A stretch of 64,000 nucleotides of DNA from Paenibacillus cellulosilyticus (lineage in GTDB: Bacteria; Bacillota; Bacilli; Paenibacillales; Paenibacillaceae): positions 23,836 through 87,835 of the forward strand of contig NZ_QGTQ01000016.1 in assembly GCF_003182255.1 (NCBI RefSeq), given 5' to 3'. This document shows, in pieces, positions 17,265 through 26,500 of this stretch (position 1 is its first letter; each line of letters opens with the position of its first letter). Under the pieces are notes generated by a model. That model had not been told where the DNA came from. It made no database searches and worked only from the letters and a program-made list of their open reading frames with translations. The position numbers and the translations under genes were made by a program.

Positions 17265-17281
17265 ATAGTCGATATGACTAT
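17265..17281. promoter_or_regulatory. NrtR-type operator upstream of the phosphoribosyltransferase gene
   Basis: A perfect inverted repeat ATAGTC-GATAT-GACTAT lies 40 bp before the ATG and overlaps the promoter region; a minus-strand TATAAT (about 17254-17259) is just downstream. The core GTC-N-ATAT-GAC is shared with the site upstream of the regulator gene. Confidence 0.65.
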
Positions 17282-17307
17282 ATAGATGGTTTGAAATATA
17301 TCCGAGC

Positions 17308-18087
17308 TTAGAAAAGCCCGGAATTATAAATCGAGATGCGCGGCTCGTAGTCGGTATAGACATACAGCTGTGCGGGGCGGTTCGAGTTCCGATCGGTTGT
17401 CTTTGGCTGACCATCCGCGGTCACCGCTTCACGGATGAGACCTTGTCTCGCCTTTGTCGTCAGCAGGTTGCGCTTGAAGTTCGCGATGTCTTCCTCAAAC
17501 GATGGCACGACCGTCTTAATAATTTGGTACAGCTCTCGAATCGTGAATTCCTCCGGCAGAAACTGCTTCGCAATCGTCGTCGTCATCATCTTCGTCTGCA
17601 CATAAGTGAGTGCGTCCTGCAGCAGCTCGTTGTGATCAAAGGCAAGCTTCATCTTCAATGCCTCTTCGAGTGGGAACAGCCTTACCTCATCGGCATCCGT
17701 GTCAGCCGCAAGCTTCAGCAGATAAGCTTCCTTCACGAGCGTACAATAGAGGACGGAAGGCATCCACCCGCGTGGATCGCGTCCCGGATAGTAGACCGTC
17801 TTGATCTGCTCGATCATGACGTTGCGATCAACGTTCGTCTCCTCCTTCAGCTCGCGGTACGCTGCCTCCAGCAGCGTCTCCCCTTCCTTCGAGAACCCGC
17901 CTGGCAGCGCCCAGTAACTCGGGTAGGCTTCAGAGGATGCACTGCGCCGAACGAGCAGAACGTCGAGTCTGCGATCGGCGAGCATTTTATAATTGCCTTG
18001 CTTCGCGTGCGATGTAATCGTGAATATAGCGATGTCGACCGGCAGTCCGTCCGGTGACCGGTATTGTGTTGGTTGTTGGTGTGTCAT
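17308..18087 (-). CDS. Nudix-domain transcriptional regulator, NrtR-like
   Basis: This 259-residue protein has an N-terminal Nudix domain (about 15-155) and a C-terminal winged-helix region (about 165-240, FTIRELYQIIKTV and FKRNLLTTKARQGL), the layout of NrtR repressors of NAD metabolism. The Nudix box is G-x5-E-x7-REL-x-EE (GFSKEGETLLEAAYRELKEE), essentially intact, so ADP-ribose or related hydrolysis could be kept; many NrtR proteins have lost it. AAGGAGG precedes the ATG. It lies beside the NAD-salvage genes in the same direction, and its promoter overlaps an operator-like repeat, indicating autoregulation. In the family ADP-ribose releases the repressor from DNA; for this protein that is inference. 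Confidence 0.87.
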   Translation of the reverse strand: MTHQQPTQYRSPDGLPVDIAIFTITSHAKQGNYKMLADRRLDVLLVRRSASSEAYPSYWALPGGFSKEGETLLEAAYRELKEETNVDRNVMIEQIKTVYYPGRDPRGWMPSVLYCTLVKEAYLLKLAADTDADEVRLFPLEEALKMKLAFDHNELLQDALTYVQTKMMTTTIAKQFLPEEFTIRELYQIIKTVVPSFEEDIANFKRNLLTTKARQGLIREAVTADGQPKTTDRNSNRPAQLYVYTDYEPRISIYNSGLF

Positions 18088-18109
18088 GCAGCACCTCCTT
18101 GATGTTTAC

Positions 18110-18145
18110 AGTATACGCCAATTGAATTTATAATGTCAATATGAC
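18110..18145 (-). promoter_or_regulatory. Sigma-A promoter with overlapping NrtR-type operator
   Basis: On the minus strand, -35 TTGACA (18134-18139) and -10 TATACT (18110-18115) are separated by 18 bp. The repeat GTC-AATAT-GAC (18135-18145, plus strand) covers the -35 box, an ideal position for repression of the regulator gene starting at 18087. Confidence 0.7.
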
Positions 18146-18174
18146 TTTATAAAATAGTTGAACGACCTTCCCGT

Positions 18175-18420
18175 ATCGATATCGATCTATCTGACCGTCA
18201 TTACGATAGCCCGACTCCATGGATTAAGTGTGGCTAAGTCGCGCTTATCGGTCATTCGCCGTCACACTCAGCAATTTAAGTATGGTACATCCTCTCTTAT
18301 TCACCTATTGAATACCTGTTTACCTGCCTCAGCTCCACAGTAAGCGCGAATGTACACACTTATCTGTTGTTGCGGATGCAATTGGATGAGATAAGCGTGG
18401 TTGGACCACTCTTATCGGAC
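18175..18420. repeat. Degenerate hairpin array (E family)
   Basis: Four diverged units carry a TTAAG...CTTATCGG-type palindrome. Their AAG cores are at 18226, 18278, 18342 and 18393 (intervals 52, 64 and 51 bp). The clearest hairpin is GATAAG-C-GTGGT...ACCAC-T-CTTATC at about 18389-18416. The 482-bp gap has no convincing gene. Confidence 0.55.
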
Positions 18421-18466
18421 ATCTGACGTCCCCAATGGTTCCAACACATCAGTTCGACGCGAAATA

Positions 18467-18519
18467 AAAAGCGCCAATCCCCATGTCCGTCCTACAAGGA
18501 CGTGGAGACTGACGCTTCG
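18467..18519 (-). terminator. Terminator of the large S-layer-type gene
   Basis: On the minus strand AAGCGTCA-GTCTCC...GTCC pairs with GGAC...GGGGAT-TGGCGCTT, followed by TTTTTATTT, about 50 bp beyond the stop. Confidence 0.8.
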
Positions 18520-18569
18520 TTCATGAAGTCCTTACTCTAAACCACCGCCACTGAATCGCGCCTATCTCA

Positions 18570-21500
18570 TTAATTCGTAAGTTCGAGCAGCAGCAGAGCA
18601 AGCAGCTTCGCTGTCTCTGCACGCGTAGCCGATGCTTGCGGCGCGAAGGCAACGCCATCGCCGCCTGCAGTTGGACGGCCGCTTACGAGACCCGCTTGCT
18701 GTGCAGCAGCGACCGAATCCGCTGCATAGCCAGAAATCGAATCGGCATCAGCGAAGCTAATCGGTTCATCGACCGGCTGCAGCTCATAGCCCAGCAGGCC
18801 GAGGAAACGAACGAGCATCGTGACGAGCTGCTCACGCGTCACTTCTGCAGTCGGCTCAAACGCACCGTTGCCCGTACCCGTTACGATCCCGAGGCTCGAT
18901 GCCCACTCAACCGCCTGTGCGTAGTACGCATCAGCTTTGACATCGTTGAAGCTAGAACCTGTGAATTCACCTGGCTGAACGCCAGCGATGCGTGAAAGCA
19001 TCAGAACGAAATCGCCGCGCGTTAGGTTAGCTCCCGGCGCAAACTGACCGCCGCCCACGCCGCCAATGATACCGCGTGCCGCAAGGTACGTGATAGCATT
19101 GGATGCGAAGCTGTTATTCGTATCCGAGAATGCAGCGTCATTGTATTTTGCCGCAAAGCCCGCATCAAGCGAGTCTACACGGAATACGACCTGACCCGAT
19201 TCTTCATCATAGATGCCGAGAATCATTGCTGCGGATGAACCATCCGGCAGAACTGCATAAGGAACAACGGCTAGGAAGTTAGCTCCTTGTGCCAGCTGGT
19301 ACGGTAGACCAACAACAATTCCGCCCTGCACATTGTTTACTTCCTTACCATCAATCAGCAGGTGGAAATGTACGACCTTCTGTCCTGCAAGCGAGCCTGT
19401 ACCCGCTTCGCTGGTCAGCTTGAGGGTGATGCTGCCTTTGCCATCGGAACCGATCGACGATAACAGGCTCTTCCATGCATCCGCCTCCAATGCGATCGTT
19501 CCCAGATTCGTCTCCAGCGATACCGACTCTACACCTGTCAGGTCCGCAAGGAGCGCAACCGCATCTTCAGCCAGTAAGATCGAGCCACCCTCCGATACTT
19601 CGGCGTGGATGACCAGCTGCTTATTGCCTGCACCTGCTTTGTTCAGATCCTCTAACGCTTTATTCACGAGATCAGCTGACAATAAAGCTTGTGGACTTCC
19701 GTCCGCATCTTTACCCGATGGCAATTCAAACGTCGTATAGGAAGTGCCATCGCTCGTATTCGTCTTAACGGTACCCTCGCTCACCGCTTCTTCACCATTA
19801 TTGCTTTCTTCGTTCCCTGTACTGCTGGAGTCAGACCCCGAACCCGAGTCTGAGCCAACAATGACACCACCTGCTGCCGCAGCAACCGTTACTGTCGCAG
19901 AAGCCGTTGCATATTTGTCTGCGCTGACAGCCTTGATCACAGCTGTACCCGTTCCAACCGGGGTTACTTTACCTGTGTTGTCGACCTTTGCAACGGACGT
20001 ATTGGACGACGCCCACGTTACGTCCGAGGAGCTGCCTGCAGCCGGTACAACCGTTGCCGTCAATTTGCCGGCCGCGCTGCCTGCCGTCAAGCTGAGCGAA
20101 GCTTTATCGAGCGACAGCTTCGATACGTTCAGCTGGAATACCGCAACCGTGCCGCTCACCTCATACGCAACAAGCAGCAGCGGTTGACCCGTAGGGCTGA
20201 TGTCCGCTGGAATGAATTCGATACCTTCAGGACCGGTATCGGTATTCAGGTTATTTTTCGGCGTAAAGACCCTCGAGTTCGTGTAGTTCAAGAATGTTGC
20301 GTTCGCAGGGTCCGTCACATCGTACATCATGACGCCGCCGATACGTTCAAGGCCCACGAATGCCACGCTGCGCTCGCCAACTTGTCCAACCTTCACGTCC
20401 TCCGGCTCAGGCCCCTTCTTGCTGCTGCGGTCATCCATCGCCGTCTTGTCGTGCCCCGAGTTGAAGAAATCAGGAATGCGCTCTGCCGTAATCTTCTCAA
20501 AATCGTTGCCGCTGTCATACGTCTGCGCCATCGTGCTTGCATCCCAGATCGAGAACGAACGACCGCCGAACATGTAGAGGCTGTCTGTCCCCATATCCGT
20601 CATAACTTCAACGCCATCATAAGTCGTCGTGCTGTTCACCAGCTGTGCTGCAGCAGAATCAGGATCAAGACTGCTCTTCACGCTGGAAATTTTGCCGGCA
20701 TTCGTGCGGCCAGGCCAATCCGTTGCATCCCCTTCGTTTGCACTAACGACGTAGGTATGACCATCAACTGTATAAGAAGCGATGCCGTCTGGCATGTACA
20801 CGCCGAAGAACGGTACGTTCTCAAGCTTGATTTGGCCGTCTTTCAACAAATCCAAGCTATTGCGCGGGAGGCTCAGATCTTTCAATCCAAGTCCATTCAC
20901 CGCTGTGAACTGCTTAGTCTTCAGATCGAGCGTTGCGATGGCATTGTTCTCCTGCAGCGAAACATAAGCCGTCAGCGCGTCACCGGACAATGCGATGTAT
21001 TCCGGCTCTAGATCATAGAGCGCATCAGCCTTCGTGCCGCTGCCCGTAATAATGCCTGTATCTGGGTCGGATGCGCCGCGAATATGCACGTTGTCATCAA
21101 TAATCGCTTCGTTATCAAACTCCGCATTCGTTACGGTTCCAGCAGCCGTATCGAGAATGGTGACGCTGCCCTTAGGATCGATACCTTCACGAGGTTCTCC
21201 TTCATTCGCTGTGAGTACGTACTTGCCATCCGGCGTCGACTTGATCATATCCGGCTGTACGCCCGCCTCATAAGCAGCCATCAGATTGCCGTCATAGTCA
21301 AGCGCCAGGATGCGGCCATTCTTCGTTGGATCTTTCTCTTGTACGGACAGGTAGACACGCTTATTGTTCGTGTTAATATCAACGCTTGTCAGGTCGCCGT
21401 ATTCGAAGCCATCTGTATCAGCCAGCTCTTCCACGTTGATCGTATGTTCCTTCACCAGATGGTTCAAGCTGCTGCCATCTCCGACAGCCAAGCTGACGAT

Positions 21501-22727
21501 ATCCAGACTCGCCGGGTCGGAAGAGCCGTTCACGAGATAAAATTTGCCGTTATCCTTGTTATACTTGACGATTTCCGCTACGCCGCCATCAGGATCTGTA
21601 ACACCAACGGAGTAGGTACCGATCTGGGTGACGGAGATTTGATCTTGGTACGCACTTGCTGCTACGCGAAGCGTATAGACATGCGAATCTGTTAATGCAG
21701 GTGACGATGCGTCCGATACTTGAATCGTAACAGCTGCTTCTTCCGACCCGCTTGCAGTACCCGAAATCACGCCGGTTGCCGGATCGATCGACAGCCCTTG
21801 CGGCAGTCCATCCGCCGAGAATGTATAGGGCGTCGTACCGCCGGAAGCAGCGATCGTTGCGGAATAAGGAACGCCAATTACGGCATCCGGCAGCGATTGC
21901 GTCGTGATGCTAGGTGGAGTCACGACTTCGAGTTGGCCCCAAGCACCGTCAGCACTGCTGCGAGGCCCCATCTCAGCGATCGTTGCTGCGCTTGCGGAGC
22001 TGTAGTCAATCTGTTCGAAGTCGGCATTGTTGATATCCGTATCCGCAAGATCAATACGGCGAATCGCTTTTTTCTTCGAGATGCCTGTCGCCACATAGCC
22101 CGTCTCATATCCGTCCATGTCGCCGCCATCATTCGTTGCCGTTCCTACCATGTCCACATAACCCGCTGCCTTCGTGCCATTGCCGTCGGTATCGAACGGA
22201 TTCACGTCCGTGATCAGGTCCGTTCCTTGTATAAGAGCGACCTTGAAGCCTTTATTGTTAATCCAGTGGTCCCAAGTCAAATCGGCCTTGCCTGACAGAT
22301 TAAGTGTCGGACTTGTTGCACCCGTTGCCTTGCCTACAATCAGAAAGCTGGAATGCGCTTTAATTTCACCGGACAACTCAAGTTTCTCCCATGCCTTCGT
22401 GGGACCCGTGTCACCGCTATCGCGATCTGCATACTGCAGCGTCCAGCCAGCTAGGTTAATATCGGTATCCGTCGGATTGTACAATTCGATAAATCCATGG
22501 GATGCATAAGTATCTGTTGCCGTCTTGAGGCCACCGCCATATGCTTGGTTGATTAAGAGATGCGGTACGGTCCGATCGTAGGTTCCATTTGCTTGGTACG
22601 GCGTCCCTACCACAGCAGCGCCTTCTGCAGCGAAGACTGCTGGACCACTAAATGCCGATGTTGCGCTAAGAATCACAGCCGACAGCGCGACTGCCGTTCC
22701 GAATTTCCGTGTATAACGGTTGAACAT
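18570..22727 (-). CDS. SLH-anchored exported protein with lamin-tail and choice-of-anchor I domains
   Basis: This is a 1385-residue cell-surface protein. The start is the ATG at 22727 with GGGAGGG 9-10 nt upstream; the in-frame ATG at 22745 overlaps that ribosome site. In order: Sec signal peptide (about 1-35, ending VFAAE), lamin-tail domain (about 55-235, HGFIELYNPTDTDINLAGWTLQY), putative Ig domain (He_PIG, about 275-360), a long beta-propeller-like choice-of-anchor I region (about 365-870, repeated PDGKYVLTANEGEPREG-type strands and DYVVSANEGDATDWPG-like segments), a Big2 Ig domain (about 875-955), a Gly/Ser/Asn-rich linker, and three SLH domains at the C-terminus (about 1170-1385) that bind cell-wall polymers. 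The middle region resembles proteins sometimes linked to alkaline-phosphatase-like surface enzymes, but no catalytic residues can be named. It has its own terminator and is monocistronic. Confidence 0.88.
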   Translation of the reverse strand: MFNRYTRKFGTAVALSAVILSATSAFSGPAVFAAEGAAVVGTPYQANGTYDRTVPHLLINQAYGGGLKTATDTYASHGFIELYNPTDTDINLAGWTLQYADRDSGDTGPTKAWEKLELSGEIKAHSSFLIVGKATGATSPTLNLSGKADLTWDHWINNKGFKVALIQGTDLITDVNPFDTDGNGTKAAGYVDMVGTATNDGGDMDGYETGYVATGISKKKAIRRIDLADTDINNADFEQIDYSSASAATIAEMGPRSSADGAWGQLEVVTPPSITTQSLPDAVIGVPYSATIAASGGTTPYTFSADGLPQGLSIDPATGVISGTASGSEEAAVTIQVSDASSPALTDSHVYTLRVAASAYQDQISVTQIGTYSVGVTDPDGGVAEIVKYNKDNGKFYLVNGSSDPASLDIVSLAVGDGSSLNHLVKEHTINVEELADTDGFEYGDLTSVDINTNNKRVYLSVQEKDPTKNGRILALDYDGNLMAAYEAGVQPDMIKSTPDGKYVLTANEGEPREGIDPKGSVTILDTAAGTVTNAEFDNEAIIDDNVHIRGASDPDTGIITGSGTKADALYDLEPEYIALSGDALTAYVSLQENNAIATLDLKTKQFTAVNGLGLKDLSLPRNSLDLLKDGQIKLENVPFFGVYMPDGIASYTVDGHTYVVSANEGDATDWPGRTNAGKISSVKSSLDPDSAAAQLVNSTTTYDGVEVMTDMGTDSLYMFGGRSFSIWDASTMAQTYDSGNDFEKITAERIPDFFNSGHDKTAMDDRSSKKGPEPEDVKVGQVGERSVAFVGLERIGGVMMYDVTDPANATFLNYTNSRVFTPKNNLNTDTGPEGIEFIPADISPTGQPLLLVAYEVSGTVAVFQLNVSKLSLDKASLSLTAGSAAGKLTATVVPAAGSSSDVTWASSNTSVAKVDNTGKVTPVGTGTAVIKAVSADKYATASATVTVAAAAGGVIVGSDSGSGSDSSSTGNEESNNGEEAVSEGTVKTNTSDGTSYTTFELPSGKDADGSPQALLSADLVNKALEDLNKAGAGNKQLVIHAEVSEGGSILLAEDAVALLADLTGVESVSLETNLGTIALEADAWKSLLSSIGSDGKGSITLKLTSEAGTGSLAGQKVVHFHLLIDGKEVNNVQGGIVVGLPYQLAQGANFLAVVPYAVLPDGSSAAMILGIYDEESGQVVFRVDSLDAGFAAKYNDAAFSDTNNSFASNAITYLAARGIIGGVGGGQFAPGANLTRGDFVLMLSRIAGVQPGEFTGSSFNDVKADAYYAQAVEWASSLGIVTGTGNGAFEPTAEVTREQLVTMLVRFLGLLGYELQPVDEPISFADADSISGYAADSVAAAQQAGLVSGRPTAGGDGVAFAPQASATRAETAKLLALLLLELTN

Positions 22728-22836
22728 GAATCGAAGCCCTCCCATATGATCTGCCTATATTCCGAGCCAGAATAGCATGGGGTTGTAAACGGGACATGTT
22801 CATTTTCTAAAGGTATTGTAAAATGCTCGTTTCATC

Positions 22837-23388
22837 TCATCCTTTCAACTGATAGATTAGCTGTACGACGCCTGAGGAGAACGTTCTTGTTTGAACCAAC
22901 TGTAAATTCAACCGCTGCTCGATATTTACAAACAACGGTGTACCCCCTCCCAGAACAACAGGGTGAACGGATAATCGGAACTCATCAACCAGTTCTAAAT
23001 TGATAAACGATGTAATCAGACTTGCGCCGCCGTACAACCAAATGTCTGTACCTGGCTTGTTCTTTAATCGATGAACTTCCTCAACAATATTATCGTTTAT
23101 GAAAATCGCCTTACTGTCCGCCCTCTTCTGCGTTCTGGAGAATACATACTTGTCCTTACCATGAACGAGATCCCACAATTGTTTCTCCGCCTCCGATGAT
23201 TCCCCTTCTGGCATGAACTCTCCCCATAGGTCGTAGCTCTTTCGTCCATATAGAATCGTATCGACTTGACCTAGGAATTGATTGAAACCCATCTCTTCAT
23301 CCATGATGCACCAATCGATTTCCCCGTTCTTCCCTTCAATGAAACCATCTAAAGAAACAGCTAGATCTAAAATGATTTTGCGCGTCAT
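22837..23388 (-). CDS. Dihydrofolate reductase-like (RibD C-terminal domain) protein, YwjB/YyaP type
   Basis: This 183-residue cytoplasmic protein is essentially one RibD_C/DHFR-like domain. The start is the ATG at 23388 with AAAGGGG upstream; the longer frame to 23499 has no ribosome site. Seen: MTRKIILDLAVSLDGFIEG, TILYGRKSYDLWGEF, IWLYGGASLITSFI (nucleotide-binding Gly-Gly) and a C-terminal LSVHPVVLGGGTPLF. Relatives are annotated as NADPH-dependent reductases of unknown substrate, so only the fold can be asserted. It is a single gene between two giant surface-protein genes on the same strand. Confidence 0.88.
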   Translation of the reverse strand: MTRKIILDLAVSLDGFIEGKNGEIDWCIMDEEMGFNQFLGQVDTILYGRKSYDLWGEFMPEGESSEAEKQLWDLVHGKDKYVFSRTQKRADSKAIFINDNIVEEVHRLKNKPGTDIWLYGGASLITSFINLELVDEFRLSVHPVVLGGGTPLFVNIEQRLNLQLVQTRTFSSGVVQLIYQLKG

Positions 23389-23472
23389 CGTTCGTGTCCC
23401 CTTTCGATTGATAGATCCGTTAAACCCAAACGCCATTATTCTCTTTATATAATACCTTTGCTTCTTGGAATA

Positions 23473-23510
23473 AAAAAACTGCCCCCAAAGCAAATTCATG
23501 CTTCAGGGAC
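23473..23510 (-). terminator. Terminator of the GH43 gene
   Basis: On the minus strand GTCCCTGAAGC pairs, with some G-T pairs, with GCTTTGGGGGC, and T7 follows. It lies 17 bp past the stop of the GH43 gene. Confidence 0.7.
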
Positions 23511-23526
23511 ATCTTCTTCTTCCTAC

Positions 23527-26500
23527 TTATTCGGTTACGCCAGCTACCATATTGGCAACTTGATCGGCATCAAGCGCCGTGTCGTAGATGCGCAGATCGT
23601 CCATGCTGCCCTTGAAGGCAGGGTCATCGAACCAGTTCACGCCGAGGCTGAACACACCGTCCGCCGTCGTGAAGATGTTCGAGAAGCCAGTCGCTCCATA
23701 TTTCTTGACCCCGTTGATGTACAACGCAGCCGTTCCGTTATTAACCGTAATCGTCACATTCGACCATGCATTCGTTGGAATGAGCATGCCGCTGTTGCCA
23801 TCCACCCATCCGTCGCTGTTAGACCACAGCATCGTGTTGCCGTTCCAAGCCTGAGGCACAATGCTCAGCCAATGCGAATCATCGCGTGAACCAAAAAATG
23901 TCGTCGTGTGGTACGTCAGCTCTGCCGGATTGAGCCACAGCGATACCGTGTACGTATTGCTGCTGATCAGGCCATTCGGCAAGCGGACACCCGTGCTGCC
24001 GTCGAATACGAACGACTGACCTTTCACACCTTCGGTGTAATTCTCAGTGCCGCCTTCAACATTGATTTTCACGCCGCTGACTGTTCCGTTCGCGTAAGTA
24101 CCTTCAGCATCCGCTAAGCTGTTGTCAAAGGTGTAATTCGCGACAAGTCCATTCCCGCTTACATCGAGAATGTAGCTGTCAGTCAAATTCGTACCGTCAG
24201 TCGTTACCGCCGAAATCGTCGAAGAGCCAATGCCGACCGCTGTAACTTTACCCGTTGCCGCATCAACGACTGCAACGTCCGTATCCGATGAAGCCCAGCT
24301 CAGCGCTTTATTCGTCGCTCCTGTTGGCAGCACTTCAATCATAGACGGCTTGAATGTTTGACCCAGATTCAGTGCTTTCGATTCCAGTCCCAGCTCAAGC
24401 GAAGCCACTGCAACGGGTTCGGCGATCACGTGTACCTCTGCCGATGTGCTTACGTTCGGATTCGATACGGACGTCGCCGTAATCGTTGCCACGCCTTCTT
24501 CTACAGCCGTAACAACACCATTCTCGTCTACCGTCGCAACATCATCGTTGCTCGACGTCCATGTTACCGTACGATCCAGCAGTGTCGTAACAGGTGTAAC
24601 CGCTGCCGCCAGCGTAGTCGAATCGCCAATCGTCAGCGTGTAGCTTGAATGACTTAACGTTACACCGCTCACTTGAATGTCCGATGCCAACGCCCCAATT
24701 TCCGTATCGGACAGTACGTTGTCATATACACGCAAATCGTCGATTTGGCCTTGGAATGGCGTATCCCAGTAGTTAACGCCAAGACCAAACACAGCGTCAG
24801 CGGAGTTGAATACATCCGGGAAGTCTGTACCTTGGAACTTCAGCTCACCGTTGATATAGACCTTTACTGCGCCTTTATCTACGGTGAACGTAACATGGGA
24901 CCACTCATTCGCCGGAATCTTAATGCCGGAGGAGCCATCGTACCATGGCGAGCTTCCCGACCAGAGCATCGTATTGCCGTCCCATGCTTGCGGTACGAGT
25001 GAAATCCAGCTTGTGTCTGTCATCGCACCAAAGAAGGTTGTTGTGCTAGCCGTAAATGTTGTCGGGTTGAGCCACATCGATACCGAATATTCCGATCCAC
25101 TAATGAGGCCGGTGCCCAAATTAATGCCTGATGCTCCATCGAACTGAGCAGCTTGTCCTTTGACACCGTCGCCGTACGTAATCGTACCGCCCGTGTTACT
25201 CAGACGGTTTCCTGTAACCGTTCCTGCATCATAATGGTTCGTCGAGTCCGTCAGATCGCCGTCGAACGTATAGTGAGCAACGAGACCAACCTTTTGACCA
25301 GACGTATGCTCGCCCACGATCTGTGCGACTTGCTCTGCGCTAAGCTCTGTTTCGTACACGCGCACATCGTCCATCATGCCTTTGAACGGAGTATCCCACC
25401 AGTTAACGCCCAACGTGAATGTACCGTCCGATGTTGTGAATACATCTGGGAAGTCCGTGCCTGTGAAGCGAAGAACGCCGTTCACATATACATTCACATT
25501 GCCATTGTTGACGGTAAACGTAACGTTCGACCATCTGTTCTTCGCAATTCGCATACCGGTCACACCGTCATACCAAGCCTCACCGGACCAGAGCATCGTT
25601 TTGTCGTCCCAGTTGTTAGGCAAGAGACTAATCCAGCTTGTATCATTTTTTGCACCGAAGAAAGTGGTCGTGTATGCAGTCAGTTCCTCTGGATTCAGCC
25701 ACATCGATACACTGTAAATCCGAGTTTTGATCAGACCGTTCGCCAGCTTCACGCCAGACTCGCCATTGAATACTGCCGCTTTGCCGTTAATGCCATCTGC
25801 ATATGTGATAGCCGTATTCTCTGTTGCTGCAGCACCGATTTTACTGCCGATGACCGCACCTGTCGTCACTTTGTCCGGACCCGAATCATTCAGGTTATCT
25901 TCAAAATCATAGCGTGCCACAAGCCCGTCAAGCAGCGCATCCGTCGCCTGTTGAATGACGGTCACTTGGAAGGTCTTCGTCTGCGTTGCAGTTCCACGCT
26001 TAATCGTCGCCGTCAGCGTTACCGTCTTATTACCGTCACCAGCATCTGGACGCGTAACATGACCCGTTGTCGAAACGACAGCTTCATTCGTGGAGCTCCA
26101 CGTAATTTGCGTTTGACGATAGCTTTCCGTTGGCAGTGTCAGGTCCGTATATACACGCGACGTGTTGCCAAGGGTTAGCTGCGTCTTCGCATTCGCCACA
26201 ACCTGTGCATCTGTTTCTGCTGCCATCTTGCTGCCCCACACCGTTACACCGCTACTCGATACTGCTGTGAATGTTTCCACATAGGCTTTGCGCAGCGGAT
26301 CCCACTCTTTGGCTACGACACCTTCATAGGTATCTTCGCCAATCGTCAGTGTAATGTCGTGATCGTCATGCAGCTGCCAAGTACCTGTTGCCGTACCGCT
26401 AATCGTACCGTCAGCATTCAAACGGATGTATTGTGCTTTCTTAATCTCGGTCGTAATCTCGTACCCATGGTTGATAAATTGATAGTCGCCCACGAGCGCT

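Noticed and set aside
20184..21011. 275-residue plus-strand frame inside the S-layer gene
   Set aside because: Shadow frame of a long gene with clear domains; composition is Arg/His/Cys-rich as in antisense artefacts.
25153..26178. 341-residue plus-strand frame inside the GH43 gene
   Set aside because: Antisense shadow; no ribosome site and no family.
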